Both the position numbers and the translations under genes were made by a program. Shown here piece after piece: positions 1 through 9,705 of a DNA stretch of 64,000 nt (the first letter of the stretch is position 1; each line of letters starts with the position of its first letter). The stretch covers positions 46,350,044 to 46,414,043 of the forward strand of contig NC_072897.1 in the NCBI RefSeq assembly GCF_027943255.1, in the 5' to 3' direction. Below the pieces are notes generated by a model, which had not been told where the DNA came from, searched no databases, and was given only the letters and a program-made list of their open reading frames with translations. Source of the DNA: Anastrepha obliqua. Taxonomy: Eukaryota > Arthropoda > Insecta > Diptera > Tephritidae.

Positions 1-394
1 CACCACCGTGTTTTATAGTACAACAGCTTGCATATTTTTGGGTTTGAGCTCCGTATTGGCTCGTGCTATAAATAAGGTCTGGTCCGAATAAGCTTATTTT
101 TACCTCGTCTGTAAAAAGTACGGTCCTCAAAAATGCTGGGGCTCTATCTCAATCTCTTCTTACAATTCTTTGCATTTACGAAAGGTTTATTACGGGCTAA
201 TCTGCCATTTAAATTTGAACAGTTTCTGGATGGAAAGTCTTACCTAAATCCTTTTTGACCATTTCAGTTAACTTTGGAGCGCTTGTTCCTGGATTTTTCT
301 TCACATGGCGCACTAACCACTGACACCCTTTCTCTGTGAAAGTTTTATTTGCCTCATGATTTTGATGCATACAACTTTCAATAATGTGCTGCAC
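1..394 (-). pseudogene. Tc1-family transposase fragment, runs off the left edge
   Basis: The minus strand at 209-394 encodes a helix-turn-helix segment typical of the Tc1 transposase N terminus: RHVKKNPGTSAPKL, then a lysine-rich stretch and a HPETVQI end. Closer to position 1, in other frames, come a catalytic-core-like TDEVKISLFG segment (first Asp of the DDE triad) and the conserved KHGG motif. The linker between the two parts is largely missing, so this is a deleted, frameshifted copy. The second and third catalytic acidic residues would lie outside the window. The 5' terminus may be near 848-862, where the minus strand reads ACAGTCACTCACACC like a Tc1 inverted repeat, but its partner is not visible. 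Confidence 0.6.
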
Positions 395-950
395 TTAAAT
401 ATACAATATCAACTATATTACGGTACGGCATTAATTTGAAATGCTTCAAAACTAACTCACGCTTTTCTATCGAAGTACGCGCCCCTAATTAATTCTAGTT
501 GGCAAGCCGCATTATTTGCACTTAACTCCTGCGTTAATTTTGAATTAAGTCGTTAACCCCAATTAACTCTACCATCTGTCTGGGCTATAGGAATACAATT
601 TCGTTTGTTAAAACTTGCGCCGGGTTTTAACTGTAACATTTAAGCAGCGGCGAGAATTATCTGTATGTTTTTGGTTTTTTTGCATTGCAATAAAATGAAT
701 GGACACTTTTTTTGTATTATATTTCATGTTGAAATAACGCAAAATAAATAAGATGTATGCATACTCCGTTTTTCAACTTTCTCAATATGAAATAAATAAC
801 TATTTACAAAAAAATCGTGTCTGCATCAAATAAGGTGTGAGTGACTGTACTTTGTCCTGCCATAAGTTCTGTTCCAAGTTAAGTCCGTTCTAGGTGTGAA
901 ATTATAATACTCTTTTTAATGAAGTTAGTTTTATTTAATCACATAAATAT
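395..950. other. AT-rich stretch with no recognisable gene
   Basis: No reading frame of note and no family resemblance were seen. It may hold the noncoding 5' part of the Tc1 copy to its left (possible terminus near 848-862). Confidence 0.4.
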
Positions 951-954
951 TAAA

Positions 955-1660
955 AAAACTAATTTTAAATTTTTTATTCGAAATGGTCACCATTTGCTTT
1001 TACACAAGCTTTCAAACGATTAGGCCCTTCAGTTATTGCAGCACCCACGGTTTCTATGGATATTAACGTCGCTACACGAACCAAAGATTATTTAAGACTC
1101 TCTAAATTTCTGTGAGGTCTTCGACAGGCCATGTTCTCCAATTCTGACCACAAACTTTAGTCCATTGAATTCAGATGCATTTCCAGACAGCCAATCTTCT
1201 GCAGCTATGAACCAAAGAATATTGTTTTTTAGTCACTGCAGAATGTTTTTTGCATCATGGGCCTTAGCGGAATCTTGCTGGAAGATCCAACGCCCTCAAT
1301 TGAAGAGAGTAATACTCAACTGATTCACCACGCGCTCTACGACATTCTCCTGGTACACTTTTGCCCCGGTCTTCACATCTTTTTCGCAGAATTGAAGAGA
1401 TGTAGCGCCTTTACAAGACACTCCGCACCAAACCATTACAGAGGCCATCCAGGCCACGATCAACCCATGGAACAACATTTTTGTCGTCTTTAGAAGTCTT
1501 AGCATAGATTTTGTCGTTTTGCTTATTAAAAACTTCTTCAACTGTGAAAATTTTCTCATCTGTGAAAATAATATTTTCATGGTCATTGACCGCGTGCCAC
1601 CGAAGAGTTGTTTGTATCTGTCGAGTCTAATTTTCTTCAAGCGCGTTGTCAATATATGAC
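955..1660 (-). pseudogene. Tc1/mariner-superfamily transposase pseudogene
   Basis: Reading the minus strand from 1652 down gives the FSQM-KFSQLKKF region (normally FSDEK, first catalytic Asp), then SVMVWCGVS, then LQFCEKDVKTGAKVYQENV, then FQQDSAKAHDAK (second Asp), AEDWLSGN (normally AEDWPSGSPDLNPLD, where the third acidic residue sits) and a C terminus ending ANGDHFE near 962. This is the usual order for an insect Tc1/mariner-superfamily transposase. The copy is dead: the first Asp reads Gln-Met, there are in-frame stops after the second Asp, and the SPDLNP segment is altered. The N-terminal DNA-binding half is absent. The family name within the superfamily is not certain. Confidence 0.7.
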
Positions 1661-1679
1661 AAGTTGAGCGACGGAAGTA

Positions 1680-2520
1680 TTTCGTGTGGAGATCATCTCT
1701 AACTAGTCTCGCTATGGATCTGGTCGATACATTGATTTCCCTGGACTGATTTTCTGCTCTCTAAGGCGATTTCTGGGAATTATTTCTCGAACGGCTTTTA
1801 ACATTCTTTCCTTCCATAGGGTAGGGCATTCAGAGAGATTCATTCACAAATGGAAGATTACTTCCTTTTTCTCCGGTTGTTTACAACTGTGATAGTATGT
1901 GTTGTGAAGGATGCCTGTTTTGGCTGCTTGTTCTTCGACAGACCAAAAGCCAGTTATGACTGTCGCTAGTTTCCAGGCGTCCCTTCGTTTCTTGTTTATC
2001 AATGTCGACGATTGCTTGAGGTTGTAGGTGGGCCATAACGTTCTGCTAATTTTGCATTTCGTCTGGTCTCTTCATCTAAAATCCGCGATTCGGAGGTATT
2101 TTGGTGCAATTGTATTCTTCACTGCACCTATTGGTGTGAATATCGATTCTGTAAGAGCGTTATTCATGGCAGATCCCCTCTTGTCAGCTCATCTGCTTTT
2201 TCGTTACCTTGAATATTACGATGTCCCCAGTCCCAGATTAACGTAACATTATGGTTTTCACTTAAGGTGGAGAGGCTATTCCTACTTTGTTCCATCAGTT
2301 TAGAGGTTTTGTGGCGGAATCCAGTGCCTTGGCTATCCGAAAAAATAGCGATATTGCCCTTAAAAGAGAAATCTGCGATTAGTAGCCTACAATCTTCCCC
2401 AATTGCCAGTACTTCCGCCTGAGGGATACTGCTACTACTACTAGAAGAATATATAGCAGCTCCAATACCACAATCCATTTTACTGCCACGTGTATAGATT
2501 GTAGTGTCGAAGTTGTTTAG
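1680..2520 (-). pseudogene. Non-LTR retrotransposon 3' part: RNase H domain and Cys/His tail
   Basis: The minus strand at 2520-2164 encodes an RNase H fold as found at the end of I/LOA-type LINE ORF2: a YTRGSKMDCG start, AEVLAI, FSDSQ, then DWGHRNIQGNEKADELTR. Three of the four acidic residues are kept (E in AEVLAI, D in FSDSQ, D in KADEL); the first, normally YTDGSK, has become Arg. Lower coordinates encode a degenerate C-terminal cysteine/histidine segment with a LSECPTLWKERM end, as is usual after RNase H in these elements. No reverse transcriptase remains upstream, so this is a strongly truncated copy with stops. The exact clade is uncertain. Confidence 0.65.
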
Positions 2521-2957
2521 TGAGAATCCCTTATTCCATTCCCCCTTAGATGGAAAAGCAGAAACACTGTTGGAATGAATTTTTTTATTACAATCTGGTA
2601 GATAATTTATGGCATCTATTTTTTGAATATGATATCCAGAATTTGTTCCCCGTGGCTACCACTAAATCACGCTGTATGGCAAGTTGCGTCGCCTTGTTCG
2701 AAACGAAAATTCAGTTAGCATGGCTCGATAGCGCCCGACATTCACCGTAATGCCAGCTCGTTCCTCATTTCGAAAGAAATAATGATCGATGATTCCGCCA
2801 GCATTTTTCCATTCTCAGCTGGCACACTATAGTAATCACATCGATAGTTCTCATGCAGCTAAAAAAACAACCGATACTTAACATCAAAGCGAGCTTTAAC
2901 ATAATTTTTTAACGCTTTATTTTTTTCAATGATTTCTAAAGATTGTATACATATGTA

Positions 2958-3380
2958 AATTAATTATAAACTTTTTTCACAGGATTAGAAGTTCCTAGAT
3001 AAACTGTGTTATTAGTATCAGGACACGCGGTGTTGCGCGTAAAGAGAAGACTTTGTAATTCGTGACCATCGTCGGCGTTTATTTCCAAAATTCAACAAAT
3101 TTCTAAATTACATTAATTCTTATACGTAAGTTAGCCCTAAACTCTAAAGACGCTGGTCTTGCACTTTACTGCAGGGAATCATATTTTGTCGCGAGGCATA
3201 GCTCGCAACATTGTTGTGCGTCGACGTTTTCGCTGCCGCTATGTGGTTTCTGTGGGAACTGTTATTTTACGTTTCTGCTGACGTAACGCGATTTCGCAAA
3301 CTGTTGGTTTTGCATCTTATCATGCGCTCACTGGATGATGCGCTTGGTTTCTTTTGCTTAGCTGGTCACTCGTGTTAACT
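2958..3380 (-). repeat. 3' LTR of the errantivirus
   Basis: Direct repeat partner of 8565-8976. Shared blocks include the edge AATTAATTAT, CACAGGATTAG, GGACACGCGGTGTT, and the far edge TTAACT. The inner boundary is set by the adjoining purine tract. It is about 423 bp against 412 bp for its partner; one of the indels separating them lies near 3340-3370. Confidence 0.88.
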
Positions 3381-4720
3381 CCTCCCTCACTTAAATGGAA
3401 GATGTCCTCGAATTTCTTGAAACTATCGATTATAATTTGAAGGTCACGCTGGCGTCTGTTTCTTTGATACCTTTGGTAGAGTTTTGTTACGGCATAGCAG
3501 AGGAATAGAAAGATAACGGCCAGTCCAGAAATTATTTGTCTTATTACAAGTCCCACATCTATTTGGGCGATATGTCATAAGTTCTTCATACTTAGCTTTT
3601 GTAAATACGGTAAGCTTGGTATCTCTTCGTGGCCCGTTATATTGAGGAGTGTGGATGCTGCGGGTTCTGGAGATTTCCTCACGTAGTTCTTGAGATTTCT
3701 GTATAAGGTATCGTTTACTTTTATCTCGTCGTCAAAAGTGATGAGAAATGTCCCGTTAATCGTGTGCTCGTTGATCGTAGCTGTCCCTATCATTAATGAT
3801 AATGACGCCGTTATCGATGATCATTAAAGGCTCGAGATGGCTGGGTCGAGTTGAACAGTGCAGTGCTTCCTGAGTGTAGTTGTTATGCGCATGTTGTACA
3901 GGGCAGCTTTTTGCAGAACGTTGTTGTAAGGGCAGTACTGCAGTTTCCAATCAGCAAAACCTGATTACCACAATCCGCTATTTTTTTGTCTTCAGCGAAC
4001 AGGGTGTAAGATTACTTTTTTACATACTATGTTAGGCTTAGGATAGTTTATGATAAAATGTAAGAAATTATTAATTAGTAAAACTTTGTTTTGAGCTACT
4101 TCCATTAAGTCAGTAATAGTGATATTTATAGAGTGTGCATTGATAATGTTTTTTAAATCATTTGAGTCTAATATGGCGAGATTAACAATTCCAATTTTTG
4201 AAAGTGTAACTGATAATATTAGTGCTTCTAATTCTGAAATAATTATTTGGTTTCTTGAAAGTAATGCTTCGTACAATTTTTCTATGTAAATTTGCTTTAC
4301 TTCCATGTCTTTAACTAAAAAGTTTACTACGCTGGTTAGTTTATTAATTTGTTCCTACATTTTTGTATTAATGGTTAGGCATAGATAGACATCTCCTGAT
4401 TCTACAAGTTCTTTCTGTGTAAATTTAAGCTTTTCAAAGTCGTTAAAGTCCGGAGTAGCAGTTACAACTTTTAAAGCGGTACCTAACAGGTTAATACTCC
4501 TAGCATGTCTGTAGTGAATGTTACTGTATGTACATATTAGAGTTTCTATGTGTCGTATGTCTAAGTCTAGTATCTGTCTCATGTGTGATTCTGGGAATTG
4601 GTTTCTTAGTTTTTCTGTATCTTTTATTATTGCAGAGTATAACGTTAAATTAGTAGAATGTTTTAAGTACTGGAAGTCCGTCCAAATAGTTACGTCCCCA
4701 TCCATGATTGGTATGTAGTT
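3320..4720 (-). pseudogene. Errantivirus env remnant (retroviral-type envelope gene, broken)
   Basis: Envelope proteins of insect errantiviruses are membrane fusion glycoproteins. Here the gene survives as at least four pieces in shifted frames: 4355-4720 with a basic RHARS site followed by a LLGTALKVV segment where the cleavage site and fusion-peptide region usually lie; 3992-4306, helical; 3756-3950 and 3575-3793; and 3320-3556 with one hydrophobic transmembrane segment (GLAVIFLFLCYAV) followed by a basic, charged tail. Its front is joined to the end of the integrase region at 4720-4850 by a deletion, so the signal-peptide part is missing. Frameshifts and stops between the pieces mean it cannot make a full protein. 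Assignment rests on position after integrase and on the order of these landmarks. Confidence 0.7.
3381..3390 (-). other. Polypurine tract (plus-strand primer) of the errantivirus
   Basis: On the minus strand this reads GTGAGGGAGG directly before the LTR start AGTTAA, the expected place and composition for the second-strand primer. Confidence 0.75.
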
Positions 4721-6720
4721 TGCGTTAGTACAGTCTGCACCGATTTTATTTTCGTTGCACAGAGGTGTTAATTTGTTTCCTAAACGTTTATTCGTTTTTA
4801 CAAGGACTGTGTCACCTACTCGAAACTGTCTGTCATGTCTTGTTTCGTTCACTCTGTTCAGATGAAGTTGTTATGCTTTGTGAACTCTATTTTTTATTTC
4901 GACCTCAAGTTCTGGGGGGGATGAGTTTATTATGTTAATTGGTCGTTTGTTCGTCACTGAGTGGATCGAGTTGTTGTATTCGATAGTAGCTTGAAGTATC
5001 GTTTCAACGGTATCGGCTACTAAGCATCTCGCAATGTCATTGAGGGTACTATGGAATCTTTCTACCTGTCCATGGGATGTGCTATGAAGTGGTGGAGCAC
5101 TTACAATTTGGATATCATATTGGTTGTGTAGCAGCGATTTTATTGTTTCTGATTTTATGGATGGCTCGTTATCGCAATATATCGTCTTGGTATGACGGTA
5201 GAAATTGATAAGTTGCAGAATAGCTGATTGCATATCAATTATTGTTCTTGAAGCGAATGGTTGGACAATTGCAAATTTAGAAAATTTATCTATAGAAGTA
5301 AGGAAATACTTTTATCGGTTGAGTACACATCAATATATAATATAGTACAGCATTTGACCTACATAGGAGGGTATGGGTATCTCTCCAATTATTTGTCTTT
5401 GTGGGTGGCGGTTGTACTTGGCTGTTTGACAAATTTAACAATTAGTAGTCTCAGATAGTTTCTGAGGTTTTTTAGGACCCAAACTATAGCGAGTAGCTCT
5501 CTTTCGTTTGTGGCGAAGTTAAATTCTCTATCCTTCAATGTCCTTGATATCATGCTGATGGGCTTTCCGTCTTGTGATAAGACTGCTACCAAAGCGAAGC
5601 ATCTTAGATCGAACGCTTTTTTATATTCAGGATAGAATATCATTACGTTTTCGGACGCAAGAACTTCTTTGAGTTTCTCAAATGCCGTACGTTGACTTTC
5701 ATCAAACTGAACCAGTATTTTCTTTGACTGTCCAGCGCTTTCTTTGCCATTCTCGCCTTTTAAGATGTCGCTTATAGGTTTTGCTATAGACGCAAAATCT
5801 TTAATAAAGCATCTATAGTAGCTTGCCAATCCAAGGAATGATCTGACATTGAATAAAGTATCTAATTGGTTGTTCATAATTTCGAATTTCTTACACTTTA
5901 TTGGGACATGTTTTTATACCACTGCTTGAGAGAACAAATCCTAGATACTCTACACTTTCTTTAAAAAAAGTGAGACTTTTCGTGCGAAACTCTCATCTTG
6001 GCATCATATATGTAGTTTGTCTAAGACCCATGCGATATGCATGACGTGGGTGTATTTTTTAGGCCAAAGGGGAGCCTGCAGAACTCATACTTCCCACTTC
6101 CTCACTTTCCGCAAGTAAAATCTGGTGAAATCCGGAAGTGACGTATTTTGCTATACCCAAATTTGATAGTATTGAAGCAATATTTGGAATAGGGTATTTA
6201 TCGTCTATGGTTTTCAAATTTAATTTCCTGAAATCTATAACCAAACGTTTCTTTCTATTTCCCTGTTCATCGGTACCTTTTTTGTCTACTACCCAAACAG
6301 GATTGTTGTATGGTGACTGTGATGGTCGTATTATACCATCTTTTAGCAAGTCCTGGGTTTCTGTAGTTACAAATTCTGATACGATCATTGGGTAAGGATA
6401 TAATTTTGAATATATGGGGTCTTCGTCCTCTGTTCGAATAGTTCCAATGATGTTAGTGTTTTATGGGAGTGCTTCGTTTGGTTCCGCAAAAACACCCGTC
6501 CGGTTTCCTAACAAAAGTTGAAGCTTTTTAGATATAGACTGAGGGACTTGTATTTCTTCAATATTTGTAAATTTGACGGCAGCACATTTAAAAATTGAAT
6601 TGTTTCGGAACCGCAGTTTGTTATTAAGTTTCTTGTCTATGACGTTATAGCCATGAATTGATTTTACTCGAAAAGGTTCATTTATTGGGGTGATATGCTT
6701 TAGTTCTTTTAATGGTTTTA
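4720..6720 (-). pseudogene. Errantivirus pol remnant: protease region, reverse transcriptase, RNase H, integrase (broken)
   Basis: Domains run right to left. The reverse transcriptase start is at 6059-6388, with GIIRPSQSPYNNPVWVVDKK and VIDFRKLN followed by a kept SGFHQI block. A deletion near 6045-6060 then joins the PL(A) block straight to the region after the catalytic YxDD box, so the polymerase active site is gone. The connection and RNase H part is at 5389-5877, with the FLGLASYYR motif and EFNFATNERELLAIVW near its end. The integrase core is at 4871-5260, with YCDNEPS and HGQVERFHSTL, i.e. the second Asp and the Glu of its triad; the zinc-finger part is degraded. The integrase C terminus (FRVGDTVLVKTNKR) is fused by a deletion to env at about 4740. 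Protease sequence at 6500-6720 is too decayed to define. Confidence 0.82.
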
Positions 6721-6729
6721 CATAGTTTT

Positions 6730-7865
6730 CTATGTCTATGTCATCTACTTGGTCATCTTATTCAGGTATGTTGTCATCTGTGTCTACATGATTACCTCTT
6801 TGTTGTTTCGGTCCTATGAACCATGCACTACTATTGTTTGGTCGTTTATTTGCTTGTCGTTGATTGTTATATTGAGTGTTCTGTTGTTGAACTGGCCACT
6901 GGGTTTGTCTCTGAGTCGCGTTGTTTTGTTGGTATTGGGTAGACTGGCTAAAACGGGATGATGTGTATACCAGCATTGGTTGGACTGGTTCTTGTTTCTG
7001 TGAGAATTCCTGTTTCTTGTAATGTAAGCTTTTCCCTTGTTGTCTGTATCTCGAGTCTGGTACTATACTATTTTCCCTGCTTTGTTGTCTTTGTTCAGTT
7101 TTCTGAACTTTTTCTTCTATGCTATGAGCAAAGTTCGTAGCTAACATGTATCGGTCATGATTAGCATCAACTTCCTGGGCCAGTGCTAAGGCAGAGGGAA
7201 GATCGTTTGGTCTTGCCGAGAATAGGACATCACTTAAAGCCTTTCTAGTTCCTGAGATAAATTCTCGTAGAGCGTCTGCTCTGTACTTCTCATTGAATGA
7301 AGAAGCTACAATGTTGTTGTAATGTCTTGTTTATAAGTAGAGTCAATTTCTTTTCTACCTCTTCATAGTATTGTAACAATGTCATGTTTCCTTGACGGAG
7401 TGTTGACATCTTCTGTTCAATCACGTGTATCGGTCGTTTGTCTGCGTATGTGAAATCTAACCGATTCATGATAGCTTTAAAATTCAGAGGAGTGTCAAAG
7501 GAAGAGAGTACCACATCAGCTGAATTCTTAACTTTGTTTCTTAATATTTCTAAAGTTTGATAATGTTTTGAACTACCGTCATATTTTTCGTATACTTTGT
7601 ATGCGGTATGCGCAACTTTCTTCCATGATACATAGGTTTCATTATTCCCCTCAAAGTCTGGCAAGAATTTCGTAATGTCAAGAGTCTCGTTGCATACGAC
7701 GCTTATTCTTATTTCAGCATCCTTGTATGTCTCTACTTCGGGAATGGAGATTTTTACACTATATATAGTTTCTTGGACACTCCTTAGTTTTATTTCAAAA
7801 CTCCGCTCCTGGGCGGCTAGTGCGCTTGTAACTGCACTATAGCTTTTAGTTGTTTACTAGTCATT
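6730..7865 (-). pseudogene. Errantivirus gag remnant
   Basis: Starting near 7865 on the minus strand, the frame is broken several times. The best-kept piece, 7290-7664, has the capsid-type features of this group: a FEGNNETYVSW start, a central LRNKVKNSADVVL helix, and a YADKRPIHVIEQ block followed by LRQGNMTLLQYYEEV. The C-terminal piece at 6758-7147 is rich in Gln, Asn and Arg, with no CCHC knuckle. A basic tail without a knuckle is usual for errantivirus Gag. It lies between the leader region and pol, as expected. Confidence 0.75.
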
Positions 7866-8189
7866 GTCATTGTTAACTTTTTGTTTTTTCTTAATTTTTC
7901 CTGGTGTTCCGTTTTGTTAAGTTTCTGGAATTTAGTCACCAAATCTTGTATTTCACTATCACTCATAACATTCAAGAGAAGACATGAGCATTCTATTTGT
8001 AACTACTTATGTATCTTGGTAGCACACAACTATTGGAATTGTATTGTTAGTGTATTTGTAAAAATTTTAATTAATTATTAATATTTTATTTTTTTTATTT
8101 TAATTTTGCAATATTTTTGTATTGTTTTTATATATTTATTTTTTAATGAACACTCTACTCACATGCTCTTATAAAATGTGAGTAAACTT

Positions 8190-8490
8190 CAGCTGCTTGT
8201 CGTCTTCGGTTGATGTATTTGGTGTGATTGATGTCTTCGCTTCTGATAAGATTTTCTGCTGTCTTCACTTCTGGTAAGCTTTTCTGTTGTGTGATCGATG
8301 TCTTCGCTTCTGATTAGCTTTTTCGTTGTCTTCGGTTGGTGTAGTTGATGTCTTCACTTCTGATAAGCTTCTGTTTTTGCACTTTTATAAGTGGGTAACT
8401 TTTTCTTCTAACTGTTTTTAGATTTTTGTTCACTTTATGTCACTTCCTTTTGTGATAAGATTTTTGTTCACTTTATGTAACTTTTTTTTA
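8190..8490 (-). repeat. Imperfect direct repeats in the errantivirus leader
   Basis: On the plus strand about four imperfect copies of GATGTCTTCGCTTCTGATAA-type sequence occur between 8225 and 8370, with the variants TCTTCACTTCTGGTAAGCTT and TCTTCGCTTCTGATTAGCTT. Two copies of GATTTTTGTTCACTTTATGT follow at about 8429-8480. They sit between the primer-binding site and gag, the place where gypsy carries its clustered insulator-protein sites. The sequence does not match the gypsy site I remember, so function is open. Confidence 0.7.
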
Positions 8491-8551
8491 TCTGTTTTTT
8501 CCACTTTGTATTTCTTTTACGCGAGAAAAACATGTATCTCGCGGATTCTAT

Positions 8552-8564
8552 TTGGTTGGGCGCC
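8552..8564 (-). other. Errantivirus primer-binding site, tRNA-Lys type
   Basis: The minus strand reads TGGCGCCCAACCA immediately after the 5' LTR. TGGCGCCCAAC is the form used by retroelements primed with lysine tRNA. Confidence 0.75.
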
Positions 8565-8976
8565 AATTAATTATGAGTGTTTTTCACAGGATTAGGAGTT
8601 CCTAGGTAAACAGTGTTATTAGTATTAGGACACGCGGTGTTACGCGTAATGAGAAGACTTTGTAATTCGCGAGGTGACGACCGTCGGTGTTTATTTCCAA
8701 AATTCAACTAATTTCTAAACGACTTTAATTTTTAAACGTAAGCTTGCCCTAATCTCTAAAGACGCTGGTCTTACACTTTACGGCAAGGAATCATATTTAG
8801 TCGCGAGACATAACTCGCAACATTGTTGCGCATCGACGTTTCCGCTGCCGCCATGTGGTTTCTGTGGGAACTGTTATTTTAGGTTTTTGCTAACGTTACG
8901 CGATTTCTATGAGAACTGTTTTGCATCTTATCATGCGCTCACTGGATAATCGGCTAGGTTTTCACTCGTATTAACT
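8565..8976 (-). repeat. 5' LTR of the errantivirus
   Basis: Partner of 2958-3380. It holds the promoter and start of transcription of the element in intact relatives. Inner edge fixed by the primer-binding site; outer edge by loss of similarity after TTAACT. Confidence 0.88.
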
Positions 8977-9480
8977 TGAATACTAATATAGGAATGTGTT
9001 GCGAAAACGTAAGTATTTAATATTTTTGAGGTAAAAATATTTGTATACCTTTTTGGAAAGGTAAATGCTAAATTTTCCCCCCACTTTCATGTTTGTCATT
9101 AACCCTTCATTGGACACCTTAACCCAGCCTCGGTTAGGCTCCCGGGACTGGCAATATGTGTTGGAATGCGCCACAATTATAATTCATTTCTAAGGATCGA
9201 AGGTATATGTTGTTAATTTCTTACCTTGTTCATTCTACCTACGGAAGAAAAAATAATCTCTGAAAATAGTTTGGTTTGTGAAAAAAGATTTCTTCTTTAT
9301 TTTGACTAATTTCAAAGAAGGTTGAAAAAAAAGTTGATTACTTTCACTTTTTCAGAGCCGATCAACTTCGCTTTCCCAATGTTTTGTATAATGCACGGTA
9401 CACATAGATAGCACTAGATTTAGTGCATTCATCTTTTTTCAGTTAATACCAACCTCACAAGGACAGCTGTTAAAATTTCA
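8977..9480. other. No recognised gene; flank between errantivirus and piggyBac piece
   Basis: AT-rich sequence with a short open frame at 8983-9174 that resembles nothing I know. It could be the degraded downstream half of the piggyBac gene, because the piece at 9481-9705 points into it, but I see no conserved piggyBac motif here. Confidence 0.35.
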
Positions 9481-9705
9481 TCATATTCTATTCATTAGTT
9501 CGGGAGTTATTGTGCTAAGAGTGACGGTACTTTTGTTATTTTCAGAATCATATGTCAAGAATGGGCGCAGCTTTATCGTTTCTTTGGCGAAATTTACGGT
9601 TCCACCGTTATCAAAACGAATATATCGTGTCAAAACTATGAATCGGTGTTGGGGCAGTGCTGCTCGAAACATCATAAGCCCATCCGAACGCCACAAAACT
9701 TCCGC
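9481..9705 (-). pseudogene. piggyBac-type transposase, central fragment
   Basis: The minus strand encodes LWRSDGLMMFRAALPQHRF followed by a YIRFDN block, the conserved segment just before the first catalytic Asp region in piggyBac/PGBD transposases, and then KETIKLRPF. After this the similarity stops, so the catalytic aspartates are not found. The fragment begins exactly where the LOA-like LINE to its right ends. The preceding part of the same protein is found 6.5 kb away at 16179-16700, on the same strand and in the right order. The two are best read as one transposase gene split by an insertion. Confidence 0.65.

Larger units (their letters stand above)
2958..8976 (-). mobile_element. Degenerate errantivirus (gypsy-group LTR retrotransposon with env), both LTRs
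   Basis: Two direct repeats of about 420 bp (2958-3380 and 8565-8976) bracket gag, pol and env remnants, all on the minus strand, so the 5' LTR is on the right. The minus-strand LTR starts AGTTAA. A purine tract (GTGAGGGAGG, 3381-3390) abuts the 3' LTR and a TGGCGCCCAAC primer-binding site abuts the 5' LTR, which fixes both inner edges. At about 6.0 kb it is shorter than the usual 7-7.5 kb of this group, and every gene is interrupted. No clean 4-bp target duplication was seen (TGTA against TGAA in the flanks). The LTRs differ by many substitutions and small indels, so the copy is old. The gag-pol-env order and the env type point to the insect gypsy/17.6/yoyo group. Confidence 0.9.

Noticed and set aside
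1257..1493. Plus-strand frame opposite the mariner-like pseudogene
   Set aside because: It is the shadow of the minus-strand transposase sequence.
2954..8980. Target duplication around the errantivirus
   Set aside because: Flanks TGTA and TGAA differ; neighbouring registers also fail, so I do not claim one.
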